In this document: in pieces, positions 9,668 to 18,563 of the stretch
Position numbering within the stretch: position 1 is the stretch's first letter
How the letters are laid out: every line of letters begins with the position of its first letter
NCBI RefSeq assembly: GCF_023520895.1
Contig: NZ_CP026029.1
Span: forward strand, 1,302,001-1,366,000
Length of the DNA: 64,000 bases
Source: Paenibacillus sp. PK3_47
GTDB lineage: Bacteria > Bacillota > Bacilli > Paenibacillales > Paenibacillaceae
Direction of reading: 5' to 3'
Position numbers and translations under genes: made by a program
The notes under the pieces: model-generated
Databases searched by the model: none
Seen by the model: the letters and a program-made list of their open reading frames with translations, nothing else
Told to the model about the DNA's origin: nothing

Positions 9668-10519
9668 TTAATTACTTTTTTTAATTGTATTTTCAAACTC
9701 CTCAACTTCCACTAAGTTATCTCCTGATAGCTTATAATCATAAACTAATGAACCAAATAGCTTGTTGAAAATTTTAAATTCAGGAATAATCGAAATAAAT
9801 CTCGCGAGAAGACTAGAAAATACTATCCGCTTATGATTAGTTGATGCTATCTGATTAACAAGCTCTTGAATATCAACATATTGTTTGTTTTGAGGATGAA
9901 ACGTACCTCTTTCCCCCCGATCGATTAACCCGCGTATGTAATCAGATAAGTTATCTATATAAAGCATACTTCTCTTATTATTTATTCGAGGAAACAGCGG
10001 GGTTATAAGCACCAACTTTTTCAACTTCGAGTAATTTCCTGGACAATCCGGTCCATAAATAATAGGAGGTCTGATTATTGTTACTTTAAAATTCTCACTT
10101 TCCATCTCTTTAATTTCATTCTCAGCTTTAAACTTCGATTTTCCATATAAAGTGCTAGGCTGTTCTGTAGTACTGTTACCTATTATTACCTCACGTCTTG
10201 TACTCCCTTCCACTCCAAAAACTGCCATTGAACTCAAGAACACAAATTGACTAACTTTATCCTCTTTTGCCTTCTTTGAAAGTTCAACTGTCAGATCCCT
10301 ATTAACTTTGTCATATAATTCACTCAACTCTAGCTTTTCTTTTTTGTGAACTAATGCTGCTGTATGAAATAAAACGTCATATTCAGAAAAATCCCGTTTC
10401 TTCCACTCATTATCTCTAACAGATATAAAATCCACTTTATAATCCTCTGGCCATTGTTTCAACCACGCAGCAAACTTATTGCCTACATAACCATTTTGAC
10501 CTGTTATAAGTATTTTCAT
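9668..10519 (-). CDS. NAD-dependent epimerase/dehydratase (SDR family)
   Basis: This extended short-chain dehydrogenase of about 283 residues probably modifies a nucleotide sugar. MKILITGQNGYVGNKF is the G-x-x-G-x-x-G NAD site, FLSSMAVFG the conserved Ser region, and TLYGKSKFKAE the YxxxK catalytic pair. IIRPPIIYGPDCPGNY matches the substrate-binding region of UDP-galactose/UDP-GlcNAc 4-epimerase and reductase relatives. The frame can be opened at TTG 10531, but ATG 10519 with GGAG 5 bases upstream is the better start. Such enzymes beside the initiating transferase are often 4-epimerases or 4-reductases (WbpV/WbpK-like); which one is not decidable here. Confidence 0.8.
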   Translation of the reverse strand: MKILITGQNGYVGNKFAAWLKQWPEDYKVDFISVRDNEWKKRDFSEYDVLFHTAALVHKKEKLELSELYDKVNRDLTVELSKKAKEDKVSQFVFLSSMAVFGVEGSTRREVIIGNSTTEQPSTLYGKSKFKAENEIKEMESENFKVTIIRPPIIYGPDCPGNYSKLKKLVLITPLFPRINNKRSMLYIDNLSDYIRGLIDRGERGTFHPQNKQYVDIQELVNQIASTNHKRIVFSSLLARFISIIPEFKIFNKLFGSLVYDYKLSGDNLVEVEEFENTIKKSN

Positions 10520-10543
10520 ATTAATCTCCAAACCATTGTAATC

Positions 10544-11155
10544 TCAATATTTATAGGTCCTAGATTTCTCATTCCCTTCAATAACACCTTCGCTCTTTAA
10601 TACATTGAAAATAGTCTTTAAAAACACTTTAAAATCAAATGAGAGTGACAACAGGTTTAAGTACTCACCATCAAACTTAGCTTTCTGTTCAATAGGCAGT
10701 TCATCCCGCCCATTAATCTGAGCCCATCCTGTTAATCCAGGCTTAATATCGTTTGCTCTATATTTATCCCGTTCAGCAATCAAATCATATTGATTCCATA
10801 GAGCTGGACGGGGCCCAATAATACTCATTTCACCTTTAAGAATATTTATGATCTGAGGAAGCTCATCCAGGCTTGTTTTCCTCAGGAATTTACCGACATT
10901 AGTAATGAAGAAATCCGGATCTTGCAATAAATGCGTAGGCATTTCTGCAGGAGTATCTGTACGCATAGTTCTGAACTTAAGTATGTAAAACTCTTTCTTG
11001 TTCTTACCGATTCTCTTTTGTCTGAACAAGATTGGTCCCTTGGAGCTTAACTTAATTGCAATAGCAATAATCAAGAAAAAAGGCCATAACAGGAGAATTC
11101 CGATTAGAGCCAATAGAAAGTCGATGATTGGTTTTACAATGACATAAGGCCTCAT
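10544..11155 (-). CDS. Undecaprenyl-phosphate sugar-1-phosphate transferase (monotopic PGT)
   Basis: This 203-residue small phosphoglycosyl transferase of the PglC/WcaJ-core type starts the repeat unit by moving a sugar-1-phosphate from a UDP-sugar to undecaprenyl phosphate. A single hydrophobic helix (residues about 8-32) contains a Pro and would form a re-entrant membrane anchor. FYILKFRTMRTDTP, FLRKTSLDELPQIIN, MSIIGPRPA and IKPGLTGWAQINGRD are the family motifs in order, including the catalytic Asp-Glu pair in SLDELPQ. Length matches the core-only enzymes rather than the long WbaP form. It follows a 107-base gap with a 12-bp inverted repeat, after the stalk-domain gene. The first sugar is probably a bacillosamine- or FucNAc-type sugar given the CapD-like dehydratase in the operon (inference). 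Confidence 0.92.
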   Translation of the reverse strand: MRPYVIVKPIIDFLLALIGILLLWPFFLIIAIAIKLSSKGPILFRQKRIGKNKKEFYILKFRTMRTDTPAEMPTHLLQDPDFFITNVGKFLRKTSLDELPQIINILKGEMSIIGPRPALWNQYDLIAERDKYRANDIKPGLTGWAQINGRDELPIEQKAKFDGEYLNLLSLSFDFKVFLKTIFNVLKSEGVIEGNEKSRTYKY

Positions 11156-11200
11156 AGCTTCACTTCACCTGATCCTTTAAGAACTGATATTTTATTACTT

Positions 11201-11245
11201 GAACACAACCTCAACTTCATTAATATGTGAGCGGAGGTTGTGCTC
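11201..11245 (-). promoter_or_regulatory. 12-bp inverted repeat between stalk-domain gene and sugar transferase
   Basis: Arms 11201-11212 and 11234-11245 pair over 12 bases (one G-T pair) around a 21-base loop. The downstream side is A/T-rich but has no clean T-run, so it is not a standard terminator. It could be an attenuator or an mRNA processing/stability element that separates the regulatory half of the operon from the sugar-specific half. Confidence 0.5.
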
Positions 11246-11261
11246 CATAAATGAATAATTT

Positions 11262-12281
11262 CTAATTCCCCATAGATTCAGCTATCTTCTTCCCTGCTTC
11301 CAATTCAGCTTCAAAAGTTGCTCTGTACTGGTTAATAATCTCTGTGCTGTAGCCATTAGCAGTCAGCTGCTTCTCGGCATCCGCAATGATGTTATTGAAG
11401 CTGGCAGTGAAAGATGAAAGCTGCTGTTGGCCTTTAGCAAGCAGGCTGGATTTCGTAGCACTATCCGTTGCACTGACATATTGAATGGCAAGACTAGTTA
11501 AGGCAGAAGCACTTTCAGAGCGTAATGCTGTAAGCTTGGCTTCTGTCGCACTGGTAATCTGATTATATGTGACTGTACCTGTACCTGCTCCGCCACCGCC
11601 AGCTGCTGCTCCACCTGCCGGTGCTGGAGTTGCTGTTGCAGAAGGTTTCGTAGTATTGGATGCATTACCACCTGTTGTATTACTTCCAGTTAAATTATTG
11701 TTCTCTTCCTGATAACCAGCGGAAGCCGCAGTTATTGTTTTTGTCTTCTGATCCCAGGTAATCTTGTTTCCTACCGACTCAGACAGGAAGCGAAGTGGAA
11801 CGTACATTGAACCATTGAGCATATAACTGGCTTGACCGGCAGGTACAGCCTTAACCGATCCGTTAAAGACGTAACTTGCTTTCACCTTATTAAGAACGAT
11901 ACTTTTGTTTGCCGTTGCTGCATTGTTTGTGTTGCCGGCATTCATCAGATATTCTTTGATGATCACCAGCTCGGAACTTGTTGGTTCAGCAACAGTAACC
12001 TTCAGATTCTTGGCATCCCAGCTCACACTTTTCTGAAGAGCATACGAAACAAACCGGATTGGTACATAAGTAGTGTTGTTATAAATGAATACATGTTGAC
12101 CTGCCGGAGGCTGGATATTCACCCCGTCAAAGATCATCTTTACATTCATACTCTGTACTTTAATAGAGTCCGATACAGCTGCCGCAGAAGCCGATATTGG
12201 AGCAGAAGCCGTTAAGGGAGCAGCACCTGTTAAAATGACTAACAAGAGCGCTGCTGCTGGTATTTTAGCTTTTGACATCAT
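11262..12281 (-). CDS. Secreted protein with two stalk (copper amine oxidase N-terminal) domains
   Basis: This 339-residue exported protein has a signal peptide (SKAKIPAAALLLVILTGAA, ending near ASA) and two copies of the roughly 60-residue stalk domain PF07833 common in Paenibacillus surface proteins. The copies carry FIYNNTTYVPIRFVSYAL with VSWDAKNLKVTV, and YMLNGSMYVPLRFLSESV with ITWDQKTKTITA. A Gly/Ala/Thr/Pro-rich linker (residues about 200-235) and a helical C-terminal domain follow. No catalytic oxidase domain is present. The start ATG overlaps the preceding gene's end by one base, so the two are coupled. Its place in the polysaccharide operon suggests a role in assembly or cell-surface attachment of the polymer, but I know of no assigned function. 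Confidence 0.75.
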   Translation of the reverse strand: MMSKAKIPAAALLLVILTGAAPLTASAPISASAAAVSDSIKVQSMNVKMIFDGVNIQPPAGQHVFIYNNTTYVPIRFVSYALQKSVSWDAKNLKVTVAEPTSSELVIIKEYLMNAGNTNNAATANKSIVLNKVKASYVFNGSVKAVPAGQASYMLNGSMYVPLRFLSESVGNKITWDQKTKTITAASAGYQEENNNLTGSNTTGGNASNTTKPSATATPAPAGGAAAGGGGAGTGTVTYNQITSATEAKLTALRSESASALTSLAIQYVSATDSATKSSLLAKGQQQLSSFTASFNNIIADAEKQLTANGYSTEIINQYRATFEAELEAGKKIAESMGN

Positions 12282-12946
12282 TACTCACTCCCTTGTTCCT
12301 GAGCTTTAATCTGTTCTTCTTCAGCAATAATTTGATCACGCGTTCTGCCTTGACTCACACCATATTTCTTCGCGATCTGTGAGAGTTCATTATATTGTTC
12401 TTCCGATACTTTCCCGAGAATAATACTGCGTGCTTCGCGCTTTTCTTCATTCGTTAATCCACCACTGGCCAACTCCTGAAGTCTCTTAATATCCGAAACA
12501 CTCAGTTGTTGAGCCACAATCGCAGCAACATTTGCTTTATCTGTTAAAGTGACACTATCTTGTACTTCCAGCGCTTTGTCGGTCGATATATGAGCGATCC
12601 CGTCAACACCTTCAGCTGTTGGAACAGGAGTAGCCGCAGGCTTATCGGTAGCAGAAGCTGATTGTTCTCCACTATTCTCTTCATTAGTATATGCTTCAGC
12701 AGCAGGAGTACTCGCAGGTGCTTCTGTTGCTACTGGATTTTCCGTTGCAGCTGGTTCAGCAGATGCATCTCCTGCAGCCACTGCCGGTTCAACAATAGCG
12801 CTGTTATCATCCGCTTCAATCTCAAAACCGCCAGCCATCGAATTCATCAGCTTGTCCACTGCATAATTTGCAGCAAACAAGCCTCCCACTCCAAGTACAA
12901 CGACGACTGACAACGTCCAGATCAATACTTTCTTCCATCTCTTCAC
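12281..12946 (-). CDS. Single-pass membrane protein with Ala/Thr/Pro-rich linker, unknown function
   Basis: This protein of about 221 residues has a short basic N-terminus (VKRWKKV), one membrane helix (LIWTLSVVVVLGVGGLFAA), a long low-complexity linker rich in Ala, Glu, Thr and Pro (about residues 45-120), and a helical C-terminal part with NEEKREARSIILGKVSEEQY and a highly charged tail. The C-terminal part would lie outside the membrane. The start GTG at 12946 has GGAGGT 7 bases upstream; the frame's earlier GTG at 12961 overlaps that site. It is coupled to the stalk-domain gene. I do not recognise a family. A structural or regulatory role in polymer export is only suggested by the operon. 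Confidence 0.7.
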   Translation of the reverse strand: MKRWKKVLIWTLSVVVVLGVGGLFAANYAVDKLMNSMAGGFEIEADDNSAIVEPAVAAGDASAEPAATENPVATEAPASTPAAEAYTNEENSGEQSASATDKPAATPVPTAEGVDGIAHISTDKALEVQDSVTLTDKANVAAIVAQQLSVSDIKRLQELASGGLTNEEKREARSIILGKVSEEQYNELSQIAKKYGVSQGRTRDQIIAEEEQIKAQEQGSE

Positions 12947-12968
12947 GTCTTGTACCTCCACACAATAG

Positions 12969-14801
12969 TTAGCTGATCGCCGCTTGGACTACAGGCTGCA
13001 TCGGCACAATCTGATTGATTACTTCACGAATAGCTTCCGGCTCTTCGGTCAATACACGTTCCAGTCTCTTAAATTCCAGCTCAAGCTGATTCTGACTGAT
13101 CACATTTGGTTTACCTATATATATACGGTTATGCTGCGTAGATCCCAGATTCTCTTCGTCGGTCAACAGCTCTTCATAGAGCTTCTCACCTTCACGAATA
13201 CCGGAGAATACAATATCAATGTCTTTGTAAGGCTCATAGCCGGACAATGTAATCAGGTCTTCCGCCAGTGTTAGGATCTTAACCGGTTTGCCCATATCAA
13301 GAACGAATACTTCCCCGCCTTTGGCAAAAGAACCAGATTGAATAACCAGCTGTACCGCTTCAGGAATGGTCATAAAATAGCGGACCATCTCGGGATGGGT
13401 TACAGTGACCGGGCCGCCGGCAGCGATCTGCTGCTTGAAGGCTGGAATCACACTGCCTCTGCTGCCGAGAACGTTACCGAACCTTACAGCCGAGAATTTG
13501 GTGCGGCTTGTGGTGTGTAAACTCTGTACATACATTTCGGCAATCCGTTTGGTTGCGCCCATCACACTGGTCGGGTTAACGGCCTTGTCCGATGAGATCA
13601 TCACAAAACGTTCCGCTCCATAACGGTCAGCGCAATCTGCCACATTCCGGGTTCCGAATACATTGTTCTTAATTGCTTCAGAAGGATTACGCTCCATTAA
13701 GGGAACATGTTTGTGCGCTGCCGCATGAAAGACCACATGCGGTCTAAAGGTCTCGAATACATCCATCATCCGGGCGCGGTCCTGCACATCGGCGATTACT
13801 GTTACGATCTCAAGTTCTGGAAACTTCTTGCGCAGCTCCATTTCAATTGTATAAATACTGTTCTCCCCGTGCCCCAGCAGCAGCAGCTTCTCCGGAGCAA
13901 AAGGCAGCACCTGCCGGCATAGCTCCGAACCTATAGACCCCCCGGCACCCGTTACCATAACCGTCTTGTTATGTACATAACCAAGAATCCCGTTAAGATC
14001 CGCAACAATAGGCTCACGTCCGAGCAAATCTTCTACACTGACATCTCTAAGCTTCTTGACTGATATTTTACCGGCGATCAGGTCATTCAGCGCAGGAATA
14101 ATCTTCAGCTTCGCGCCAGTTGTCTTGGCAAGCTGGATAATCTCTGAAATTTCTGTCCGTGATACGGAAGGCATGGCAATAATAATCTCATGAATATTCT
14201 TCTCTTTGACAATACGCGGCAGATCATATCTGTTGCCCAGCACGGGGCATCCAAGAATGGATAGGTGATATTTGTTGGGATTGTCGTCTATGAAGCCGAT
14301 AATTCGGGTATGGGCAAACGAAGGCCCCATCATTTCCTTGGCAATAAGAATGCCGCAATCTCCGGCACCTACGATTAAGGCATGGGTTTCCGTATTCTTG
14401 TTGTTGATCCGGTCATTATGGAAGACTCTCCAGATGAACCGCACTCCCCCGACCAACACCAGGATTGTCTCCATCGATCTGACTTCCACGCCAAAAGGCA
14501 CGCGCGCCGGAAGCAGCAGCATAGCCAATCCGTACGATAATAATGCACCTACCAAGATCGCTTTTAGGATAGATACTATTTCACCAATGCTGGCATACTG
14601 CCACATACGCCGGTATAAACCGAAATAAACCAAGGTTCCCCCAATGACAAGAGACGAGATTAATCCGAATTGCAGCATTTGCACCACATAATCATCCGGG
14701 ATTCCATCCTGGAACCGGAACATATATGAAGTAACTATACTGAACCATATGATAAGCAGATCAAGGAGGAATAACAAGAACACTCTTGTTTTTGCTGTCA
14801 T
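12969..14801 (-). CDS. CapD/PglF-like membrane UDP-sugar 4,6-dehydratase
   Basis: This 610-residue protein has four N-terminal membrane helices (to about residue 110), a first Rossmann-like domain (ALIVGAGDCGILIAKEM), and a C-terminal SDR domain with MVTGAGGSIGSELCRQ. The active-site stretch ISSDKAVNPTSVMGATKR has Met where classical SDR enzymes have Tyr, as in PglF and other 4,6-dehydratases of UDP-GlcNAc. The product would be a UDP-4-keto-6-deoxy sugar leading to bacillosamine- or FucNAc-type sugars, which fits the small initiating transferase downstream. The start ATG 14801 has GGAGG 8 bases upstream; the open frame runs to 14825. In Bacillus the relative is EpsC. Confidence 0.9.
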   Translation of the reverse strand: MTAKTRVFLLFLLDLLIIWFSIVTSYMFRFQDGIPDDYVVQMLQFGLISSLVIGGTLVYFGLYRRMWQYASIGEIVSILKAILVGALLSYGLAMLLLPARVPFGVEVRSMETILVLVGGVRFIWRVFHNDRINNKNTETHALIVGAGDCGILIAKEMMGPSFAHTRIIGFIDDNPNKYHLSILGCPVLGNRYDLPRIVKEKNIHEIIIAMPSVSRTEISEIIQLAKTTGAKLKIIPALNDLIAGKISVKKLRDVSVEDLLGREPIVADLNGILGYVHNKTVMVTGAGGSIGSELCRQVLPFAPEKLLLLGHGENSIYTIEMELRKKFPELEIVTVIADVQDRARMMDVFETFRPHVVFHAAAHKHVPLMERNPSEAIKNNVFGTRNVADCADRYGAERFVMISSDKAVNPTSVMGATKRIAEMYVQSLHTTSRTKFSAVRFGNVLGSRGSVIPAFKQQIAAGGPVTVTHPEMVRYFMTIPEAVQLVIQSGSFAKGGEVFVLDMGKPVKILTLAEDLITLSGYEPYKDIDIVFSGIREGEKLYEELLTDEENLGSTQHNRIYIGKPNVISQNQLELEFKRLERVLTEEPEAIREVINQIVPMQPVVQAAIS

Positions 14802-14844
14802 TTTTAGTGCCTCCAAAAATAACAATTTTCTTTACGCAACAATA

Positions 14845-15534
14845 TTAATTTCCGTAGTAATAGTAATAATAGCCTTCACTGGCTTTACGCTTAACATTAT
14901 TGAGGACTACCCCCAGCATCTTGGCACCCACACGATCCAGATTCCCCTTCGCTTTGGCAGCAATATCACGTTTTACTTTGCCGTAGCTGACCACCATAAT
15001 GACCCCGTCACTCTTGGAGGCGACAATCTGTGCATCAGTAACAGCCAGCAGCGGCGGAGTATCGACCAGAATGACATCGAATTGCTGGCGGAGTTCCTGC
15101 AGCACTGTGCTCATCCGGTTAGAAGCCATCATCTCAGCGGGATTGGGCGGAATCGGTCCTGAAGTCATAATGGATAGATTCGGAACTCCTGACTCCTGAA
15201 GCACCTCAGCCAAATTGGATTGTTGGGACAATAGCGAAGACAGTCCATAGCGGTTACTTAATGAAAATGTCTTATGTGCCGTAGGCTTCCGCAAGTCGCC
15301 ATCGATCAGCAGCACTTTCTTGTCTGCTTGAGCATAGGCTGCGGCCAGATTGGCTGTAACTGTAGACTTTCCTTCTTCAGGGCCCGTAGAGGTCACCATA
15401 ATAATCTGAATTCGTTCATCCACCGAAGAAAAATCAATATTCGTACGCAAAGCGCGGAACGCTTCCGACACCGGAGAGCGCGGGTTCGTCACGGTTATGA
15501 GATGGCGTTGTTGTTTATTTGGCTGCTGTGACAT
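14845..15534 (-). CDS. BY-kinase, capsular tyrosine-protein kinase (CpsD/EpsB type)
   Basis: This 229-residue cytoplasmic bacterial tyrosine kinase couples with the Wzz-like membrane protein to control polymer length and export. The motifs are a Walker A TSTGPEEGKSTVTANLA (about residue 52), Walker A' VLLIDGDLRKPT, Walker B VDTPPLLAVTDA, and a C-terminal tyrosine cluster GYYYYYYGN that would be autophosphorylated. The start ATG 15534 follows GGGAG and overlaps the end of the Wzz-like gene by 20 bases; the open frame extends to 15606 but without a good site. The cognate phosphatase is probably the PHP protein at 18564-19346. Confidence 0.93.
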   Translation of the reverse strand: MSQQPNKQQRHLITVTNPRSPVSEAFRALRTNIDFSSVDERIQIIMVTSTGPEEGKSTVTANLAAAYAQADKKVLLIDGDLRKPTAHKTFSLSNRYGLSSLLSQQSNLAEVLQESGVPNLSIMTSGPIPPNPAEMMASNRMSTVLQELRQQFDVILVDTPPLLAVTDAQIVASKSDGVIMVVSYGKVKRDIAAKAKGNLDRVGAKMLGVVLNNVKRKASEGYYYYYYGN

Positions 15535-16294
15535 GTTCGAGTTCTCCCGCCTTTCTGGATAACTTCTGTGCTTGCAGTTCTGTGGACTTTGTCTCTTCCT
15601 GACCAAGTCTGGTAATCATTGCGATGGTAGGCAGACCCAGATATTTCTCGATATCCTCTTCCGTCTTCAATGTATCGTCCAGATACTCCAGCAGGAAGGC
15701 AATGCCGAGGCCGATCATTAGCGACACGATAAAAGCAATCGCCAGGTTCATCACTACATTCGGTTCAACCGGTCCCGGTGCTACAGGCGGATCCAGCTTG
15801 GCCTCATTCAGAATCGATACATTCTGTACATTGAACAGGGAAGGGATCTCCTGCTTGAACACAAGTGAAATGGCATTCACAATCTCTGCGGCTCTCTGGT
15901 ACGAATTATCTCGAACGACAAGTGTCATCACCTGCGTATTATTTACGGAACTCACATTAACCTTCTTCAGCAGCTCTTCGGCAGTTGTAGCAAACTCCGG
16001 GTAATTCTTGGCCACAACATCGAGAATGGCCGGGGTCTTGATAATTTCCTTGTACGTATTGATCAATTGGATATTGGTGTTAATCTGGTTCAAATCCAGC
16101 TGAGATGCTGTATTCTGTACCTGCTGTGTCTGATTTACAATAATCTTGGTCGAAGCTTCGTATACGGGTTCCTTAATGTAGAGGCTGTATACGCCGGCAA
16201 GAAGACATACTACGATAACAATACTGACAATCATGAGCAGTCTCTTCCTGACAATCTGAAAATAATCGCGCAGATCCAATTCTTGTGCTGACAA
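15515..16294 (-). CDS. Wzz-like chain-length/kinase activator protein (CpsC/EpsA type)
   Basis: This 259-residue polysaccharide co-polymerase has two membrane helices: residues about 19-37 (LLMIVSIVIVVCLLAGVYS) and about 175-198 (VVMNLAIAFIVSLMIGLG). Between them is an extracellular region containing ASTKIIVNQTQQVQN and the Wzz-typical PxxP region PPVAPGPVEPN before the second helix. The cytoplasmic tail would activate the BY-kinase. Translation starts at TTG 16294 with GGAGGG 8 bases upstream. It is the first gene of the polysaccharide operon proper, 105 bases downstream of the SLH-protein gene and beyond a terminator-like hairpin. The kinase gene overlaps it by 20 bases. Confidence 0.9.
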   Translation of the reverse strand: MSAQELDLRDYFQIVRKRLLMIVSIVIVVCLLAGVYSLYIKEPVYEASTKIIVNQTQQVQNTASQLDLNQINTNIQLINTYKEIIKTPAILDVVAKNYPEFATTAEELLKKVNVSSVNNTQVMTLVVRDNSYQRAAEIVNAISLVFKQEIPSLFNVQNVSILNEAKLDPPVAPGPVEPNVVMNLAIAFIVSLMIGLGIAFLLEYLDDTLKTEEDIEKYLGLPTIAMITRLGQEETKSTELQAQKLSRKAGELEHVTAAK

Positions 16295-16335
16295 GTGAAT
16301 TTCCCTCCAAGCTGTTTCTATAATTGTTCAATTCC

Positions 16336-16385
16336 CGCTAAAAAAGTGCCCCCTCTCACACTGACGAGAGGAGGCTCTCCACTTG
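16336..16385 (-). terminator. Terminator-like hairpin after SLH gene, before the polysaccharide operon
   Basis: On the minus strand a stem formed by AAGTG and CCTCCTCTC pairing with GAGAGGGGG and CACTT (with a small bulge) is followed by a run of six T. It would end the SLH transcript or let part of it read into the wzz-like gene, which starts only 42 bases further on. Confidence 0.65.
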
Positions 16386-16398
16386 CTTCATTATTTAC

Positions 16399-18423
16399 TT
16401 ACTTGAAGTTAATTGTACGATAGATAATTACGGCTGCTTCAGCACGGGTAGCAGTATCGTTCGGGTTGAATTTGCCTGCGTTACCGATGACCAGATTGTT
16501 GCTGGCTGCAAAAGCTACACCATCTTTCAGGGAAGCGCTAATCTTTGCCGCATCCGAGAATTGGTTCAGCGCAGTTGCACTGGTTGTTGCTTCAGAGTTA
16601 ATTCCTTTGAATGCACGGGAGATCATGGTAGCCATCTCTGCACGTGTAATGGTTGCCGACGGATCGAACTGGGAAGCCGAACGGCCAGTGATGATACCTT
16701 TCTCAGCTGCTACAGCCACATACGGAGCATACCATGCTGTGGAGCTTACATCGCTGAAGTTCTCAGTGGCAGTGCTGTTCTCCAGGTTCAGTGCACGGAT
16801 CAGCATTTTGGCGAATTCAGCACGGGTAACATTGCTCTTAGGCGCAAACTTGCCGTTGCCGATCCCTTCAATGGCACCCTTGGCAGCTACCACTTGAATC
16901 TGTCTGCCAGCCCAAGCTTGTACGTTCGAGATATCGTTGAAGGATACCTTGTTCTCAACGGTTGCATATGAAGAGAATGTGTCGCGCGGCTCAACGATGT
17001 AATCCCCGTCAACCACACCACCTTGGAATTGCAGCTCATCGTATACGATCTTCGCTACAGACAGCAGTTCTTTATCAAGACCTTCTGTGCCTTTAAGCGG
17101 AAGCTTGATCGTCAGCGGCTGCTTGAAGGTAGTTGTAGCCACACCGCCAACAGTCAGACCGAAATCATATACGCTGGAAGCGAGCTTCAGGCTTGTGATT
17201 GAAGTTACGGCTGTATCAGCAGCTGTAGTAATGGACAGAGCAACGGATTCACCGAATTGGCCTACTGGGATCGTAACTGTCAATCCGTTCACTGTAACAG
17301 CTACATTAGCGATACCTTTAGCTTTGGCTGCTTCAATAATCGCTTTGGACAGCGGAACTTCAACGGTTGGAGCAGTTACAGTACCCAGGTTCAGTGTAAG
17401 CGTGAGATTAGTCTTATCCGCGCTTGCTGCTACCAGAGCATCAAATGCTTTCAGTACATCAGCTTCCACCAGATTCAATGTTGCTTTGTTACCTACTACA
17501 GTTACCAGCTTGGATACATCATAGCTGCCTGGGGTTGCAGTAGGGTTGGTAACCGGAGGAGTGACCGTACCAGTACCGCCACCATTATTGCCACCCGATC
17601 CAGGGTTCTCAGGATTAACAATCGGGTCCGCTTGCAGGTAAGCATTGTAATAAGCATGAGCCAGAACTAAAGCCGCTGCTTTTGCTTTGGCAGGAGATAC
17701 AGTCTGCTCCAGATTGGTCTTCACTGCGTTAAGATCTGCTTTGGTAACTCCGAAATCATTAAGACCGTAAACGACATCATTAACGGTGGAAGTACCAACT
17801 TTGACTCCCCGAACCGCTGTTTCCACTTGTTTGAACAGTTCACTGTCCGGATCAAGCAGCGCAGATGCAATCACAGTCTCGCCTTTACCTTTGAGAATCG
17901 GAATCAGAGTTTGTTCTACACCTGTTGGGCCAAAGAGTGCATTGTATACATCGTCAACTGTAAGGCTTGGCAGACCTACGTTGACTGCAACTTTCTTCAA
18001 CAGCTCTTTGTATTGCGGATAGTTCGGTGATTGCTGAATATCAGTTACTGCTGAATAGTCAGGTGTAAAATAAGAATTAACAAGTTCATTATAAAGTTCA
18101 ACAAACAGTGTCTTATCGGTATCGTTCAAGAAAGTGAGCTTGTTCACTACTGGTGCAAAAGCTGCTTTCAGTTGTGCTTCAGTCACAGCCTGCAGCTCAG
18201 TACGGAAATCGCGAAGAATTGTTTTTTCTTCAGGAGTCAAAGAGCTGTAGAGCACAGTAGCACGAGTCTTAACGATATTAAAAATATCAGTGCTGGTTGC
18301 TGCGGATGCAACACCACTCAAATGCTTCGTAAGTCCTTCGCTGCTGAACGGAAATCCTGCAACGGATGCTGCAGCCATGCTTACAGCCAAAGTTGACACT
18401 GCTAATTTCTTCTTCAAATTCAC
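16399..18423 (-). CDS. Surface protein with three C-terminal SLH domains
   Basis: This 674-residue exported protein has a signal peptide (KKKLAVSTLAVSMAAASVAG, cleavage near ASAAT), a helical N-terminal region (to about 265), a Pro/Thr/Gly-rich linker, a beta-rich middle domain with repeated VTVNGLTVTIPVG-type strands (about 290-490), and three SLH domains (about 495-674). Each SLH domain carries its TRAE motif: NVTRAEFAKMLIRAL, TITRAEMATMISRAF and TATRAEAAVIIYRTI. SLH domains bind pyruvylated secondary cell-wall polymer, so the protein is held on the wall. Translation starts at GTG 18423 with GAGGTGG 7 bases upstream. It lies between the PHP phosphatase and the polysaccharide operon; a link to polymer anchoring is inference. 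Confidence 0.9.
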   Translation of the reverse strand: MNLKKKLAVSTLAVSMAAASVAGFPFSSEGLTKHLSGVASAATSTDIFNIVKTRATVLYSSLTPEEKTILRDFRTELQAVTEAQLKAAFAPVVNKLTFLNDTDKTLFVELYNELVNSYFTPDYSAVTDIQQSPNYPQYKELLKKVAVNVGLPSLTVDDVYNALFGPTGVEQTLIPILKGKGETVIASALLDPDSELFKQVETAVRGVKVGTSTVNDVVYGLNDFGVTKADLNAVKTNLEQTVSPAKAKAAALVLAHAYYNAYLQADPIVNPENPGSGGNNGGGTGTVTPPVTNPTATPGSYDVSKLVTVVGNKATLNLVEADVLKAFDALVAASADKTNLTLTLNLGTVTAPTVEVPLSKAIIEAAKAKGIANVAVTVNGLTVTIPVGQFGESVALSITTAADTAVTSITSLKLASSVYDFGLTVGGVATTTFKQPLTIKLPLKGTEGLDKELLSVAKIVYDELQFQGGVVDGDYIVEPRDTFSSYATVENKVSFNDISNVQAWAGRQIQVVAAKGAIEGIGNGKFAPKSNVTRAEFAKMLIRALNLENSTATENFSDVSSTAWYAPYVAVAAEKGIITGRSASQFDPSATITRAEMATMISRAFKGINSEATTSATALNQFSDAAKISASLKDGVAFAASNNLVIGNAGKFNPNDTATRAEAAVIIYRTINFK

Positions 18424-18563
18424 TTTTCATCCACCTCTTGGTATGTATTTAGTACTATTACCGCTGTTATAACAACTCTCTTTCCGCCCTACCTACGCCT
18501 GGTTTGGCAATAAGTAACTTTAAAACCAATAAAACTCATTCTACCACTATTAATTTGCTGCGT

